A program made the position numbers and the translations under genes. A stretch of 64,000 nucleotides of DNA from Actinomycetota bacterium (GTDB lineage Bacteria > Actinomycetota > CADDZG01 > JAHWKV01): assembly GCA_019347715.1 (NCBI GenBank), contig JAHWKU010000001.1, positions 124,001 through 188,000 of the forward strand, read 5' to 3'. Shown here piece by piece: positions 50,610 to 59,484 of the stretch. Numbering within the stretch: position 1 is the first letter of the stretch; each line of letters starts with the position of its first letter. The notes under the pieces were generated by a model that was given only the letters and a program-made list of their open reading frames with translations, had not been told where the DNA came from and made no database searches.

Positions 50610-51584
50610 GTGGCAAGCGTGTCCGATCCGGCCGTCAATTGGCTTCTCTCCTCACAAGATCCATCTGTTAGATACCTGACTCTCGTCGACGTCCTAGGTG
50701 AATCGACGCGAACTAAAGCAGTAAGGTCGGCTAAAGATGCAATCCCTCAGAGTCCTCGCATTCGCGCTCTGCTCGAAGGACAAAGAAAGGATGGCGGATT
50801 CGGAGTTCACCCGTATCACAAGTGGATGGGAGCTTTCTGGAGACTAGTGTCTCTGGTTGAACTGGGGGCCCCTCGATTAGATCCGAGAATGCGTCTCGCA
50901 GCAAATCAAGTGCTCGAATGGTTGAACAGCGGTCCCCTAACTATCGAAGTAAATGGGAGAGCGCGAATTCATGCGTCCATACCAGGTAACGCCATAGCGG
51001 TCTGTACCCGGCTAGGGATGTCGGACGATGCACGAGTCAGACGTCTAGTCGACACACTAATAGAAACTCAGTGGGCCGATGGGGGTTGGAACTGTGATCA
51101 AAATCCCGACGCAACTCACTCTTCTTTCTACGAAAGCCTAGCGACGCTTTGGGGGTTGATCGAATACTCGAAGACCACTGAAAACACCGAAGCGGCTGGG
51201 GCAGTGGAGCGCGTCGCCGAGCTCTTTCTCGAGCACCGGCTATTCCGGTCAACATCATCAGGCGATGTGATCAACCAGGAATGGCTGAAACTTCACTATC
51301 CGCTTTACTGGCACTACGACATACTGCAGGCCCTGGTGATTCTCTCGCGCGCACAGAAGCTGTCCAACCCGCGCGTGAAAGAAGCTCTCGACATCATCGA
51401 ATCGAAGAGAGACAAGCAGGGGCTCTGGCGTTCCGAGGGCTACTTCTGGCGTCCCATGACGTCCACCAGGTCAATCAGCAAAGACGGTCCAAGAAGAGAA
51501 GTTGTGGACTGGGGTCGCCGTGGCCCCAACGAAATGATTACTTTGAATGCGCTGAGGGTTCTTCGAGCAGCGGACAGAATCTGA
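50610..51584 (+). CDS. Alpha/alpha-toroid protein with squalene/prenyltransferase-like repeats
   Basis: A 324-residue soluble protein with recurring QW-like motifs: GQRKDGGFGVHPY, TQWADGGWNCDQN and KRDKQGLWRSEG, the signature of terpenoid-cyclase/protein-prenyltransferase-type barrels. Sequences like this are annotated as prenyltransferase-like or hypothetical and lack the DXDD or metal motifs of true cyclases, so no reaction is assigned. GTG at 50610 or GTG 50619 could be the start. TTGACT 20 bases upstream suggests a nearly leaderless promoter. Divergent from the PPOX-UbiA pair. Confidence 0.65.
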   Translation: MASVSDPAVNWLLSSQDPSVRYLTLVDVLGESTRTKAVRSAKDAIPQSPRIRALLEGQRKDGGFGVHPYHKWMGAFWRLVSLVELGAPRLDPRMRLAANQVLEWLNSGPLTIEVNGRARIHASIPGNAIAVCTRLGMSDDARVRRLVDTLIETQWADGGWNCDQNPDATHSSFYESLATLWGLIEYSKTTENTEAAGAVERVAELFLEHRLFRSTSSGDVINQEWLKLHYPLYWHYDILQALVILSRAQKLSNPRVKEALDIIESKRDKQGLWRSEGYFWRPMTSTRSISKDGPRREVVDWGRRGPNEMITLNALRVLRAADRI

Positions 51585-51601
51585 TCCGCCCCCTGCCGGC
51601 T

Positions 51602-52219
51602 TCAGGGAGAGACCTCGCGCAGTTCCACCAGTTCCTCCCCTTCACAGCGATATCGGAGAACCGAGCCGTCTTTCAAAGTGAGAGTGCCTCTTTGCTCCTG
51701 GATTCCGAAGCCACCCCTCGACTCCCCGGTCGATCGCACAACTGCACCCGATGTTCTAACTCCGTTCTTCATGCATTCGATTAGTGGGGGCCTCGACAGA
51801 TAGAGAGCTGTAACCAGTAACCCGACCGAGAGCAACGCCCCGATGACCATCGACTTCAACTTGGCAGAAGTGAAGCCTGCCGAAGTCAGCTCCAATACGC
51901 CTGCAATAGCCACGCCGTGACCTGCAACAATCAGCGGTAGGCCAATAGAGAAAAGGCCAAGGACGCCGACGACGAAAAGGCCTGGGGTTGCAGCGCCGAG
52001 AAGCAAGGCGCGCACATTGGGGGCTCTGACAACGACCCCGAGCAACGCGCACAGTCCGAGAAGAAAAATCGTTGATGCCACTGCCCACACCGACACTGTC
52101 GGCTCGTCCAAGCCGTCGGAGATGACGAGAAAGGCAATCCCAGTCGCAACCGTAATAGCAGCCCCGAAAGATCCGACTATCGCTCCTAGTCTGAGAGGGC
52201 CTGCTTGCTTCTCAATCAT
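51602..52219 (-). CDS. Membrane protein of unknown function (five to six helices)
   Basis: A 205-residue protein with hydrophobic segments at about 13-32, 40-62, 72-110 and 115-140, and a soluble C-terminus with GVRTSGAVVRSTGESRGG and LRYRCEGEELV, an Ig-like or DUF3592-like end. No family was recognised with confidence. Its ATG lies directly behind the stop of the small membrane protein gene; third gene of the PadR operon. Confidence 0.65.
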   Translation of the reverse strand: MIEKQAGPLRLGAIVGSFGAAITVATGIAFLVISDGLDEPTVSVWAVASTIFLLGLCALLGVVVRAPNVRALLLGAATPGLFVVGVLGLFSIGLPLIVAGHGVAIAGVLELTSAGFTSAKLKSMVIGALLSVGLLVTALYLSRPPLIECMKNGVRTSGAVVRSTGESRGGFGIQEQRGTLTLKDGSVLRYRCEGEELVELREVSP

Positions 52220-52561
52220 CTACCCCATCCAGTCCCTCATGACCCTGTCCCTGGCGATCACCCAGATCCACAGCAGGACTAGGATCCCGATGGTCGCTGA
52301 GGCGACCAAAAGGGAGCCGAAGAAGAACTGGAACACCGAGTCCCCGATAGTGGGTTCCCCCCATGGGAACCGCAGGGCTCTGATCGCCATGAGCACTACG
52401 TATGGCAGGAGGAAAACGCGCAGCGCAACCCCGGCACCAGGCGTCTTTCCGAAACCAGGGGCCGAACCCTTTTCCTGCAACAATTTCGCATAGGCCTCCT
52501 GAGCCTTGGCTTGGCGCTCACGCTTTGCCGCCCTCTCGAACGGATCCTCAGTCGTGCTCAT
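52220..52561 (-). CDS. Small membrane protein in PadR operon
   Basis: A 113-residue protein from ATG 52561, which has GGGGAGGAG eight bases upstream; the 175-codon frame overlaps padR. The N-terminal 45 residues are highly charged (FERAAKRERQAKAQEAYAKLLQEK), then two transmembrane helices (about 50-70 and 80-105). Function unknown; the helix with basic end is typical of small inner-membrane proteins under PadR control. Confidence 0.65.
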   Translation of the reverse strand: MSTTEDPFERAAKRERQAKAQEAYAKLLQEKGSAPGFGKTPGAGVALRVFLLPYVVLMAIRALRFPWGEPTIGDSVFQFFFGSLLVASATIGILVLLWIWVIARDRVMRDWMG

Positions 52562-52563
52562 GG

Positions 52564-53013
52564 TCAGTCTCCTCCCCTTAATCTCACCAATCTCTTGACC
52601 TGACTCTGGGCTTGATCCAGAACCTCCAACAGCTTCCCCGGGTCGATCTTTCCGCGACTCTCCTTCACCAATCCGATCAATCGTTCCAGCTCGCCGTCCA
52701 CCGACCCCTCTGGTCTTAGGAACGCCCCGGTACGGCGCTCGATCCACCCGAGTTCATCCAAACGATTTTGAAGGGCCCCTTCGCCGGTGGACGAAAGCAG
52801 GTAACGCTTGGGGCTGGCCGAGTCAACAGCTTGTATCAACTGCTCCTTTTCGAGCCCCACCAGCGCGGGATACACGCTTCCAGCGGATGGCGTGTACTGA
52901 GGGCTGAAAAGTCGGGCTAGTTCACTCATGAGTTCGTAGCCCGACATTGCCCGCTGTTTCAGCAGAGCCAGCAACACCAAGGGGAGCTCCCCGTACTCGA
53001 AAAATCGTTCCAT
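52564..53013 (-). CDS. PadR family transcriptional regulator
   Basis: A 149-residue regulator with the PadR winged helix (LVLLALLKQRAMSGYELMSELARLF, then GSVYPALVGLEKEQLIQAV) and a C-terminal dimerisation helix (about 100-149). It starts with ATG 53013. The two membrane-protein genes follow within 2 bases and without a gap. An inverted repeat at 53023-53055 lies over its likely promoter and is the probable operator. Confidence 0.85.
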   Translation of the reverse strand: MERFFEYGELPLVLLALLKQRAMSGYELMSELARLFSPQYTPSAGSVYPALVGLEKEQLIQAVDSASPKRYLLSSTGEGALQNRLDELGWIERRTGAFLRPEGSVDGELERLIGLVKESRGKIDPGKLLEVLDQAQSQVKRLVRLRGGD

Positions 53014-53022
53014 TACCCTCCG

Positions 53023-53055
53023 CGATATAGCGAAACTATTACGAAAGATATATCG
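53023..53055. promoter_or_regulatory. Inverted repeat upstream of padR (probable operator)
   Basis: CGATATA (53023-53029) and TATATCG (53049-53055) with a 19-base centre, plus two TTACGAA copies close by. The position 10 bases above the padR start fits an autoregulatory PadR site. Confidence 0.5.
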
Positions 53056-53159
53056 GAAGTCTTACGAATGTCAAGCCTCTCCATTCGGGGACTGCCCCAA
53101 CTGCCGCGCTGCCAGGCACGAAAGTGGCCGGATTCGCGGACAGAAGGCTCGTGGTACTA

Positions 53160-53179
53160 TACATGCATGCACGTATGTA
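53160..53179. promoter_or_regulatory. Dyad upstream of tetR (53187), probable operator
   Basis: TACAT-GCATGCACGT-ATGTA, arms of 5 bp around a 10-base centre that itself includes GCATGC, located seven bases before the ATG and next to TACTAT (53155-53160). Confidence 0.5.
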
Positions 53180-53186
53180 AGTTAGC

Positions 53187-53825
53187 ATGTCAGCCGTAGC
53201 CACTGCGCAGGGCGAAAGGCTGACCCAGCCGCAACGGCGCGCTCGAAGCCGGAGCGCTCTGCTGGAATCGGCAGCGAGGGGGCTGTCTCGCTACGGTTAC
53301 TCCAACCTGTTGCTGGAGCGTGTGGCACGCGACGCCGGCTATACGCGGGGAGCCCTGTATCACCAATTTGCCAATAAAGAGGCTCTCGCGCTAGAGGTGG
53401 TGTCGTGGGTCGAGGAGACTTGGTATTCAGAGGTGGGCCGACTGGCCTTAAACACCTCCGACGCCGCCGAGGCACTCATAGCCATGGCGCGCGGGCACGC
53501 GGTGTACTGCCGGCGTGACGTGGCTCGAGTGATGATGGCCCTCAGAGTCGAATTGAGCGGGCAGGACCATCCCGTCGGCCGCGCGGTCGAGGAGGCCGTA
53601 GGACGAGTTGTGGCCGAATGTACTCGGCTGATAGCAGCTGGACGCAGAAGCGGCTCGATCCCGCCGGGACCGTCGCCTCGCCTGCTCGCACTGGCCTATC
53701 TGGGAGCGGTCGAAGGGCTCGTGATCAACCTTGCCGCTAAAGCCCCCTTCGACGAGCTGCTCGCCGAGAGGGGCGCCCGGGGGGTGCTGGGCCTGCCGCC
53801 GTCGCCAGAAAAGAAGGCCTCGTGA
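53187..53825 (+). CDS. TetR family transcriptional regulator
   Basis: A 212-residue regulator with N-terminal helix-turn-helix YSNLLLERVARDAGYTRGALYHQFANKEALALEV (about 38-72). The C-terminal domain resembles those of the AcrR-like group. Its stop overlaps the GTG of the following small membrane protein (GTGA), which is a likely target as well as the gene itself. Confidence 0.88.
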   Translation: MSAVATAQGERLTQPQRRARSRSALLESAARGLSRYGYSNLLLERVARDAGYTRGALYHQFANKEALALEVVSWVEETWYSEVGRLALNTSDAAEALIAMARGHAVYCRRDVARVMMALRVELSGQDHPVGRAVEEAVGRVVAECTRLIAAGRRSGSIPPGPSPRLLALAYLGAVEGLVINLAAKAPFDELLAERGARGVLGLPPSPEKKAS

Positions 53826-54226
53826 ACTGGATCCTGGTCACCGCAGGAGCAGTGATGGTCATCGGTGCGATCGTCCACTTCGTCGTGGGCGATGAGACGC
53901 TACGCAAAATAGGACGCCTTGAACTACCACCTAACCGTTTCGGAAGTTCGGCAGACACCAGAGTCGTGATGAGAGCCACGTGGCACTTCGGCACGATTGC
54001 ATTCGCCTTCCTGGGAGCTTGGCTTTTAGCCACCGGACTCCAGCCGCATGCCTCTTTTGCTTTGGGTGTGACCTATCTCTCCGGCTCATTGCTTTCCTGT
54101 TATGCGCTGGTCGGAGTTGTAATCACGCTTTACCGCAAAGGGCCCACGGGACTCTTCAGGCACCCAGGCCCTCTCACGCTGAGCACCGCTGCCGCCCTCG
54201 TCTGGTGGGGATCTACCTCCCTCTAA
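53822..54226 (+). CDS. Small four-helix membrane protein
   Basis: A 134-residue protein with hydrophobic segments about 5-24, 56-75, 82-104 and 115-132; GTG start overlapping the tetR stop by 4 bases. No motif beyond the helices is recognised. Being coupled to a TetR gene it may be a small transport or sensing membrane partner. Confidence 0.65.
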   Translation: MNWILVTAGAVMVIGAIVHFVVGDETLRKIGRLELPPNRFGSSADTRVVMRATWHFGTIAFAFLGAWLLATGLQPHASFALGVTYLSGSLLSCYALVGVVITLYRKGPTGLFRHPGPLTLSTAAALVWWGSTSL

Positions 54227-54299
54227 CGCCACTGCGGTGAGCTAAAAGGCGTGGAGTATCGTTTGAATTCATGTCGGACGACCTTCGCCCCGTTACACC

Positions 54300-55259
54300 T
54301 TGAACTCCAACAGCGGATCTATCCTCATCCTCACCCAGGCGGATGTCCAAAGTCTTCTGGACATAACAGAGATGCTCGAAGCTCTGGAGTCGGCATTCAT
54401 CGATTTCAGTGCTGGCCGAGCTTCCGTCCCACCGCGATCGGCGGCACGGTCTGAATCAGGTCTGCTGGGAGCGATGCCAGGCTATCTTCCCAGCGTCGCC
54501 CTCGAAGCGAAGCTGGTCACGGTTTTCCCAAACAACCATGACCGCGGAATACCTTCTCATCAGGGGTTGATTGTTCTCTTCGACGAAGACGACGGTTCTC
54601 CTCTGGCAGTAATGGACGCAATGCACATCACCGCGATGCGGACGGCTGGTGGAGCAGCCGTGTCGGTCAAGGCTCTAGCATCGGACGACGTCAGCATCCT
54701 GGCCATTCTCGGCTCGGGAACTCAAGGCCACTCTCATCTGGCGACGGTCCCGATAACTCGTGACTTCGCCGAGATCCGAATCGCATCGAGGAATCTGGAA
54801 CACGCTGCCACCCTGGCTGAGAAAGACAACCGGGCTATCGTTGCCAACTCCTTCGAAGAGGCAGTGCGCGGTGCCGACGTCATCTGCTGCTGCACCGATG
54901 CACGCGAGCCGATTATTCGCTACGAGTGGATGAAACCGGGGGCTCATGTCACCGCCGTTGGGGGAAGCTTCGGTCCCGAGCTTGATACCGAGACCATCGA
55001 GCGCTGCAGAATCTTTGTTGAATGGCGCGGGGCGGCGGAGAATCCACCCCCTGCCGGGGCCCACGAGCTTCAAGGAGTTGCACCCGAAAGGCTGACCGAG
55101 ATGGGCGAGGTTCTTTCGGGGTCAAGGCCGGGACGCGAATCCAGCGAGGAGATAACCGTCTACAAATCCACCGGACATGCCATCGAAGACGCTGCGGCGG
55201 CGCGAATCGTCTACGACAGAGCACTCAAGGACGGCATTGGACAGAAAGTCGCCATTTGA
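54300..55259 (+). CDS. Ornithine cyclodeaminase / mu-crystallin family protein
   Basis: A 319-residue NAD(P)-dependent oxidoreductase-like protein: HQGLIVLFDEDDGSPLAVMDAMHITAMRTAGG at about 95 and the Rossmann motif ILGSGTQGHSHL at about 137-148. The family contains ornithine cyclodeaminase, alanine dehydrogenase and ketimine reductase; substrate not predictable here. The only in-frame start is TTG 54300, without a convincing ribosome site. Confidence 0.78.
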   Translation: MNSNSGSILILTQADVQSLLDITEMLEALESAFIDFSAGRASVPPRSAARSESGLLGAMPGYLPSVALEAKLVTVFPNNHDRGIPSHQGLIVLFDEDDGSPLAVMDAMHITAMRTAGGAAVSVKALASDDVSILAILGSGTQGHSHLATVPITRDFAEIRIASRNLEHAATLAEKDNRAIVANSFEEAVRGADVICCCTDAREPIIRYEWMKPGAHVTAVGGSFGPELDTETIERCRIFVEWRGAAENPPPAGAHELQGVAPERLTEMGEVLSGSRPGRESSEEITVYKSTGHAIEDAAAARIVYDRALKDGIGQKVAI

Positions 55260-55264
55260 GGACT

Positions 55265-56032
55265 TTACCTTTCCGTCAGCTTCCGCCCGAACTTCATCTT
55301 CAACCCCAGGACAGCCGCTGCGATCATCACAACCAGCAGAGCTCTTAGGCCGGCACTGCCAACAGGTGGCGAAGGATTGTCACCTCCTGCAGCTCTAGCG
55401 ACCACGCGCTCGGATTCCTCACCGAGGTCTTCGTCTGCCATCGTCGGCGTCGGGCCGGCTGGATTGACCGATGGGTTACCACTGTCCGCTGGCGACGCTG
55501 GGTTCGTTGATGGTGAACGAGGTGTCGATGAGCCACCTTGAGATCCTGCGGCTTGCTGGTCCGGCGGGCCTAATTGAACTGGGTCGCTGGAGAACCTCTT
55601 CGAATGGTCGTCGACAATCTTCACAACGGCGGTTTCACGTCCTCGATTTACAAAGGTTCCCCTGAAATTGGTCAGTCTCACCTCGAACTGTTCTTCACCT
55701 TCGGTGAAGTCATCAAAGAAAATGGGGATCCTTATCGATGCACCGCCATGACCAGTGAAGGTCAGGGTCCCTGAAGTTTGCCGGTAGTCCTGGTCCGCGA
55801 TGGCAGTCAAGTCCGAGGTTTCATAGTCGATCGTCCCCTGTGCGGTCGGGCAGCACCAGGCCACTCTTACCTGCAATTCCGCGTAACCCTCCCCCTCCAT
55901 GACTTCATATTCATCCTTGGTGAAACCACTGCAAGAGTCGCCCTCACAGGCCCAGGCTGGGGATGCCGCGGTCAGTAAACTGCCTACGGCAAGCAAGGCG
56001 AGGGCAACCCTCAAGAGGTTCCGCTTTCTCAA
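55265..56032 (-). CDS. Secreted Calx-beta domain protein with C-terminal membrane anchor
   Basis: A 255-residue exported protein from TTG 56032, which has GGGGGAG six bases upstream; the frame extends to 56143 but without a ribosome site. A signal peptide (LRVALALLAVGSLLTAASPAWA) is followed by a Calx-beta domain (about 38-125, with LTFTGHGGASIRIPIFFDDFTEGEEQFEV), a Pro/Ser-rich linker and a final hydrophobic helix with a basic tail. The Calx-beta fold binds Ca2+ in other proteins. Convergent with the ornithine-cyclodeaminase-like gene. Confidence 0.72.
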   Translation of the reverse strand: MRKRNLLRVALALLAVGSLLTAASPAWACEGDSCSGFTKDEYEVMEGEGYAELQVRVAWCCPTAQGTIDYETSDLTAIADQDYRQTSGTLTFTGHGGASIRIPIFFDDFTEGEEQFEVRLTNFRGTFVNRGRETAVVKIVDDHSKRFSSDPVQLGPPDQQAAGSQGGSSTPRSPSTNPASPADSGNPSVNPAGPTPTMADEDLGEESERVVARAAGGDNPSPPVGSAGLRALLVVMIAAAVLGLKMKFGRKLTER

Positions 56033-56127
56033 TGACTTCTCCCCCGTCTCTCTCAAGAGAATAACGACCCAGGCATGTGCTGCGTTACCGGGCCGCCCGG
56101 ATAAAGTCTGACCGGAGGATTGAGGAA

Positions 56128-56829
56128 ATGAAGTCAGCCCCAATTGTCCTGGTCCCCGGTTTCTGGCTTGGCGCTTGGGCGTGGGATAAGGTCGCCGCAG
56201 CCTTGCGCGCGGATGGGCACGACGTCACCGCTCTGACGCTGCCCGGTCTAGAGTCGGCGGACACCGACCGCTCTGCGATCACTCTGTCCGACCACGTGGA
56301 CGCGATCTGCGAGGCGGTGAGGGCGGCGGGGACCCCCGTCGTGCTCGCCGTTCACAGCGGGGCCGGCGCCTCCGGATACGCCGCGACTGATCAGGTTCCG
56401 GAACTGATCGCCGCCATGGTGTATGTGGACTCCGGTCCGGCCACTGGCGCGCTGGCCCCCGACTTCGACGCCGTCGAAATGCCCCTTCCTTCGCGGGAAG
56501 AGCTCGCGGAAGAAGAGAACCTCGACGGCCTCACCGAGGACCATCTCGAAACATTCCGCCGGAGGGCCATTCCCCAGCCGGGTGGTGCACTGCGAGATGC
56601 CCCGGAACTGACCAACGACGCGCGTCTAGAGGTGCCGAGCACCGTCATCTGCACCGGTTTCACGTCCGATCAGGTCAAAACCGCCGTCAAAGAGGGCTAC
56701 GCGTGGCTCGCTGGACTGACCGAGCTGCGCAACGTCACCTACGTGGACCTGCCCACAAGCCACTGGCCGATGTGGTCACGCCCCCAGGAGCTCGCCGGGA
56801 TTATCGGCGACGTCGCGAGGTCCGCCTAA
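56128..56829 (+). CDS. Alpha/beta hydrolase
   Basis: A 233-residue hydrolase from ATG 56128 preceded by GGAGGATTGAGG; the frame from 56077 overlaps the divergent gene. PIVLVPGFWLGAWAWD opens the fold and contains the oxyanion-hole region. Nucleophile strand VVLAVHSGAGASGY carries Ser (about residue 78) and the C-terminus STHWPMWSRPQELA-like segment (PTSHWPMWSRPQEL) the catalytic His. Esterase or epoxide-hydrolase-like members are common. Function not assigned. Confidence 0.8.
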   Translation: MKSAPIVLVPGFWLGAWAWDKVAAALRADGHDVTALTLPGLESADTDRSAITLSDHVDAICEAVRAAGTPVVLAVHSGAGASGYAATDQVPELIAAMVYVDSGPATGALAPDFDAVEMPLPSREELAEEENLDGLTEDHLETFRRRAIPQPGGALRDAPELTNDARLEVPSTVICTGFTSDQVKTAVKEGYAWLAGLTELRNVTYVDLPTSHWPMWSRPQELAGIIGDVARSA

Positions 56830-57047
56830 CTTTAATCTCGACACACCCGGAGAAGACTTCAGTCCCCCAACAGATTGTCGAGACTGCCGAACAAAATACG
56901 GAGCCGGCCCAGATCTCCTGTCGGGAGAAGACCTGCGCTGCCTATCTGGGTTATGAACCCACCCCTATAGGTCGGGCCGCACTGGCTCCCAGTGGATCGA
57001 TCGAGGGCTAAGTTTGATCCCTGCTCTGCCTGGATTGTCAAGGTCCC

Positions 57048-57060
57048 TAACTATCTAGTA
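57048..57060. promoter_or_regulatory. Possible MarR operator
   Basis: TAACTATCTAGTA has ACTA / TAGT arms around TC, 11 bases before the marR ATG and just after TTGTCA (57035-57040). No Shine-Dalgarno is visible, so a leaderless transcript is likely. Confidence 0.45.
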
Positions 57061-57070
57061 CCCTAACCAT

Positions 57071-57535
57071 ATGAAGACCACGTCAACCCCTGCTGCCAAG
57101 ACCTCCCCCAGCGGAGTTAAACGCGAAGCGGCAAGAGTCTTGGCCAGACTGACCCGCAGCGTTGAGAAGGCCTGCGTCGATTCTGGATTGACTCTTCCTC
57201 AGTATCGTCTTCTGCTCTTCATCTCTTTGCAGCCACAGCTGATGAGCGACCTTGCCAGTCGGGCCCAGGTCAGCAAACCTGCAATCACCGACGGAGTGGA
57301 CGGTCTGGAGAAGCTCGGCCTTCTAAAACGGATCGCCGTAGAAGGTGACCGGAGGGCTACGGGTCTACAGCTCACTCCAAAGGGAGCCAGAACCCTCGAG
57401 AAAGCCGAAGACTCCATCCTTGCCCGTCTTGACGATTACCTCGATGAGAAAGATGTAGCGAAAGCCATCGCATCCATAGGAAAGGTGCTCGATAGCAGGC
57501 TCGAGGAAAAACTGAGGCAAGGATCCAAGAAATGA
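57071..57535 (+). CDS. MarR family transcriptional regulator of an ABC exporter
   Basis: A 154-residue winged-helix regulator: LTLPQYRLLLFISLQPQLMSDLASRAQVSKPAITDGVDGLEKLGLLKRIAVEGDRRATGLQLTPKGAR is the full MarR DNA-binding domain (about 40-105), flanked by dimerisation helices. It overlaps the first exporter gene by 4 bases (ATGA). It most likely represses the exporter pair until a drug-like ligand is present. Confidence 0.9.
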   Translation: MKTTSTPAAKTSPSGVKREAARVLARLTRSVEKACVDSGLTLPQYRLLLFISLQPQLMSDLASRAQVSKPAITDGVDGLEKLGLLKRIAVEGDRRATGLQLTPKGARTLEKAEDSILARLDDYLDEKDVAKAIASIGKVLDSRLEEKLRQGSKK

Positions 57536-59484
57536 GCGCGCAAGTCCTCGCGGAGCCGACCACCTCGTCTAATCCATTCGAGCCGGTAGCCGTCCTTCCT
57601 GAATACCCGCCTCCCAAGGGAAGAGTAGATCCCGACCAAAGCAAGTCGTGGATCTGGCGGTTAGCTCCAGTTCTCTACTCGCATAAGTGGACGATCATGG
57701 GCGGGCTGGGCGCGGCGCTCGTGATGGTTCTCGTCACCGCCGGGATTCCGAAGACGATCGAGCTTGCGATCAACAACGCCCTCATCGACCGAGCAGCCCC
57801 CCTAAGGCGGTATGCCGTGATTCTGGGACTGCTTGCCGCCGCTCGACTCGTACTCACTTTTCTCTTTCGGTATCTCCTGCAAAAGACGGCCCAACTCATC
57901 GAGTTCGATCTGCGCACTGCAATGTTCGACCAGATGGGCAGACTGTCTTTCTCATTCTTCGACCGGGTGCAGACCGGCCAACTGATCTCTCGAGCCAATT
58001 CAGATATCCGAGCGGTAGAGCGATTTCTGACCTTCGCCCCCGTGATGGGGATCACGGTGGTCCAGTTCGCAGTGGCTCTCACGTTCATGGTCGATATGCA
58101 TGCCGGCCTTGCAGTCCTGTCTCTCATCCCACTGCCGTTCGTTTACATCACGGGGATATATCTCCGGTCGAGGATGTTCCCGATCTCGTGGGTCGTTCAA
58201 GCCCGTGCGGCAGACGTCGCAACTATCGTGGAGGAAAACGTCACGGGAGTGAGAGTCGTTAAGTCTTTCGCTGCCGAACTCGAGCAGATCAAAGTGCTGG
58301 CGAAGTCCGCTACCCGACTCCGATGGGCATCGATATTCCAGATCGATCTGCGGGCGAAATTTGCTCCGATCATGGAGAACCTTCCTCGGCTGGGCTTTTT
58401 GATCGTGCTGCTGTACGGAGGGTGGCTGGTGATCGAGGGCGAGATCAAAGTCGGCGTGATCGTAGCCTTCGCCTCTTACATTTTGATGCTTCAGGTCCCA
58501 TTTCGAATGCTGGGATTCCTCATGCTCATGGGACAGAGGGCGGCAGCATCCGCAGGCCGGATCTTCGAGATCCTCGATCAGAAGCCGGAGATCGCCGACA
58601 GCCCTGGGGCCGTCGACATGATTGACCCCAGCGGAGAGGTCGAGTTCAAGGACGTGTCCTTTGGTTACGGCGAGGGCGCCCCTATTCTTTCCGGCTTCAA
58701 CCTGAAGCTCCTCCCTGGAGAAACCGTCGCCATGGTCGGGCGCACCGGATGTGGGAAGTCAACCGCGGCAAGGCTGATCCCACGCTTCTACGACGTCACT
58801 AGCGGTCAGCTGCTGATCGATGGGCTCGACATCCGCAAATACACAATTCGGAGTTTGCGGCGCAACGTTGGGTTGGTTCTCGATGAACCATTCCTGTTCT
58901 CAGAGTCCTTGAGAGACAACATCGCATTCGGTGACCCGACGGCTCCTGACGAGGAGGTTGTCAAAGTTGCGAAGATCGCCGGAGCAGACGGATTCGTGAC
59001 CGAACTCCCGAAGGGCTACAACACCATCGTTGGAGAGCGCGGCTACACACTTTCGGGAGGCCAGCGCCAGCGAGCTGCGATCGCCCGGACGCTATTGACG
59101 AATCCCCCAATCTTGATTCTCGATGATGCAACCAGTTCGGTTGACGTCCAAATCGAACAGGAGATCCACGACGCCCTCAAAGATCTGATGAAGGGGAGGA
59201 CCACTCTCATCATCGCCCACCGGCTCTCCACCATCAGCCTCGCAGACCGCGTCGTCCTGGTTGATCAAGGCAGAGTGGTCGCAGAAGGACAGCATCAGGA
59301 GCTTTTGCGCACGGTGCCTCTCTACTCTGAGGTTCTCGCCAAGGTCGAAGAAGAGTGGATGGCGACCCACGCCCAGCCTTCTACGAGCGACCCGGAATTC
59401 GAGGAGGACATCAAGGAAGTCCGCATACCTCCACCCCTGCCGCTCGATGGCCTCGGCGGCGATCTTCAGGGAGACAATTCCTAA
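57532..59484 (+). CDS. Heterodimeric ABC exporter subunit with degenerate Walker B site
   Basis: A 650-residue half-transporter: six membrane helices (about 45-345), then an ATPase with Walker A GRTGCGKST, signature LSGGQRQR and Walker B ILILDDATSSVD, in which Asp replaces the catalytic Glu. That is the pattern of the degenerate-site subunit in TM287/288-, BmrCD- and LmrCD-type multidrug exporters. Start ATG overlaps the marR stop; the stop overlaps the start of the partner. Confidence 0.9.
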   Translation: MSAQVLAEPTTSSNPFEPVAVLPEYPPPKGRVDPDQSKSWIWRLAPVLYSHKWTIMGGLGAALVMVLVTAGIPKTIELAINNALIDRAAPLRRYAVILGLLAAARLVLTFLFRYLLQKTAQLIEFDLRTAMFDQMGRLSFSFFDRVQTGQLISRANSDIRAVERFLTFAPVMGITVVQFAVALTFMVDMHAGLAVLSLIPLPFVYITGIYLRSRMFPISWVVQARAADVATIVEENVTGVRVVKSFAAELEQIKVLAKSATRLRWASIFQIDLRAKFAPIMENLPRLGFLIVLLYGGWLVIEGEIKVGVIVAFASYILMLQVPFRMLGFLMLMGQRAAASAGRIFEILDQKPEIADSPGAVDMIDPSGEVEFKDVSFGYGEGAPILSGFNLKLLPGETVAMVGRTGCGKSTAARLIPRFYDVTSGQLLIDGLDIRKYTIRSLRRNVGLVLDEPFLFSESLRDNIAFGDPTAPDEEVVKVAKIAGADGFVTELPKGYNTIVGERGYTLSGGQRQRAAIARTLLTNPPILILDDATSSVDVQIEQEIHDALKDLMKGRTTLIIAHRLSTISLADRVVLVDQGRVVAEGQHQELLRTVPLYSEVLAKVEEEWMATHAQPSTSDPEFEEDIKEVRIPPPLPLDGLGGDLQGDNS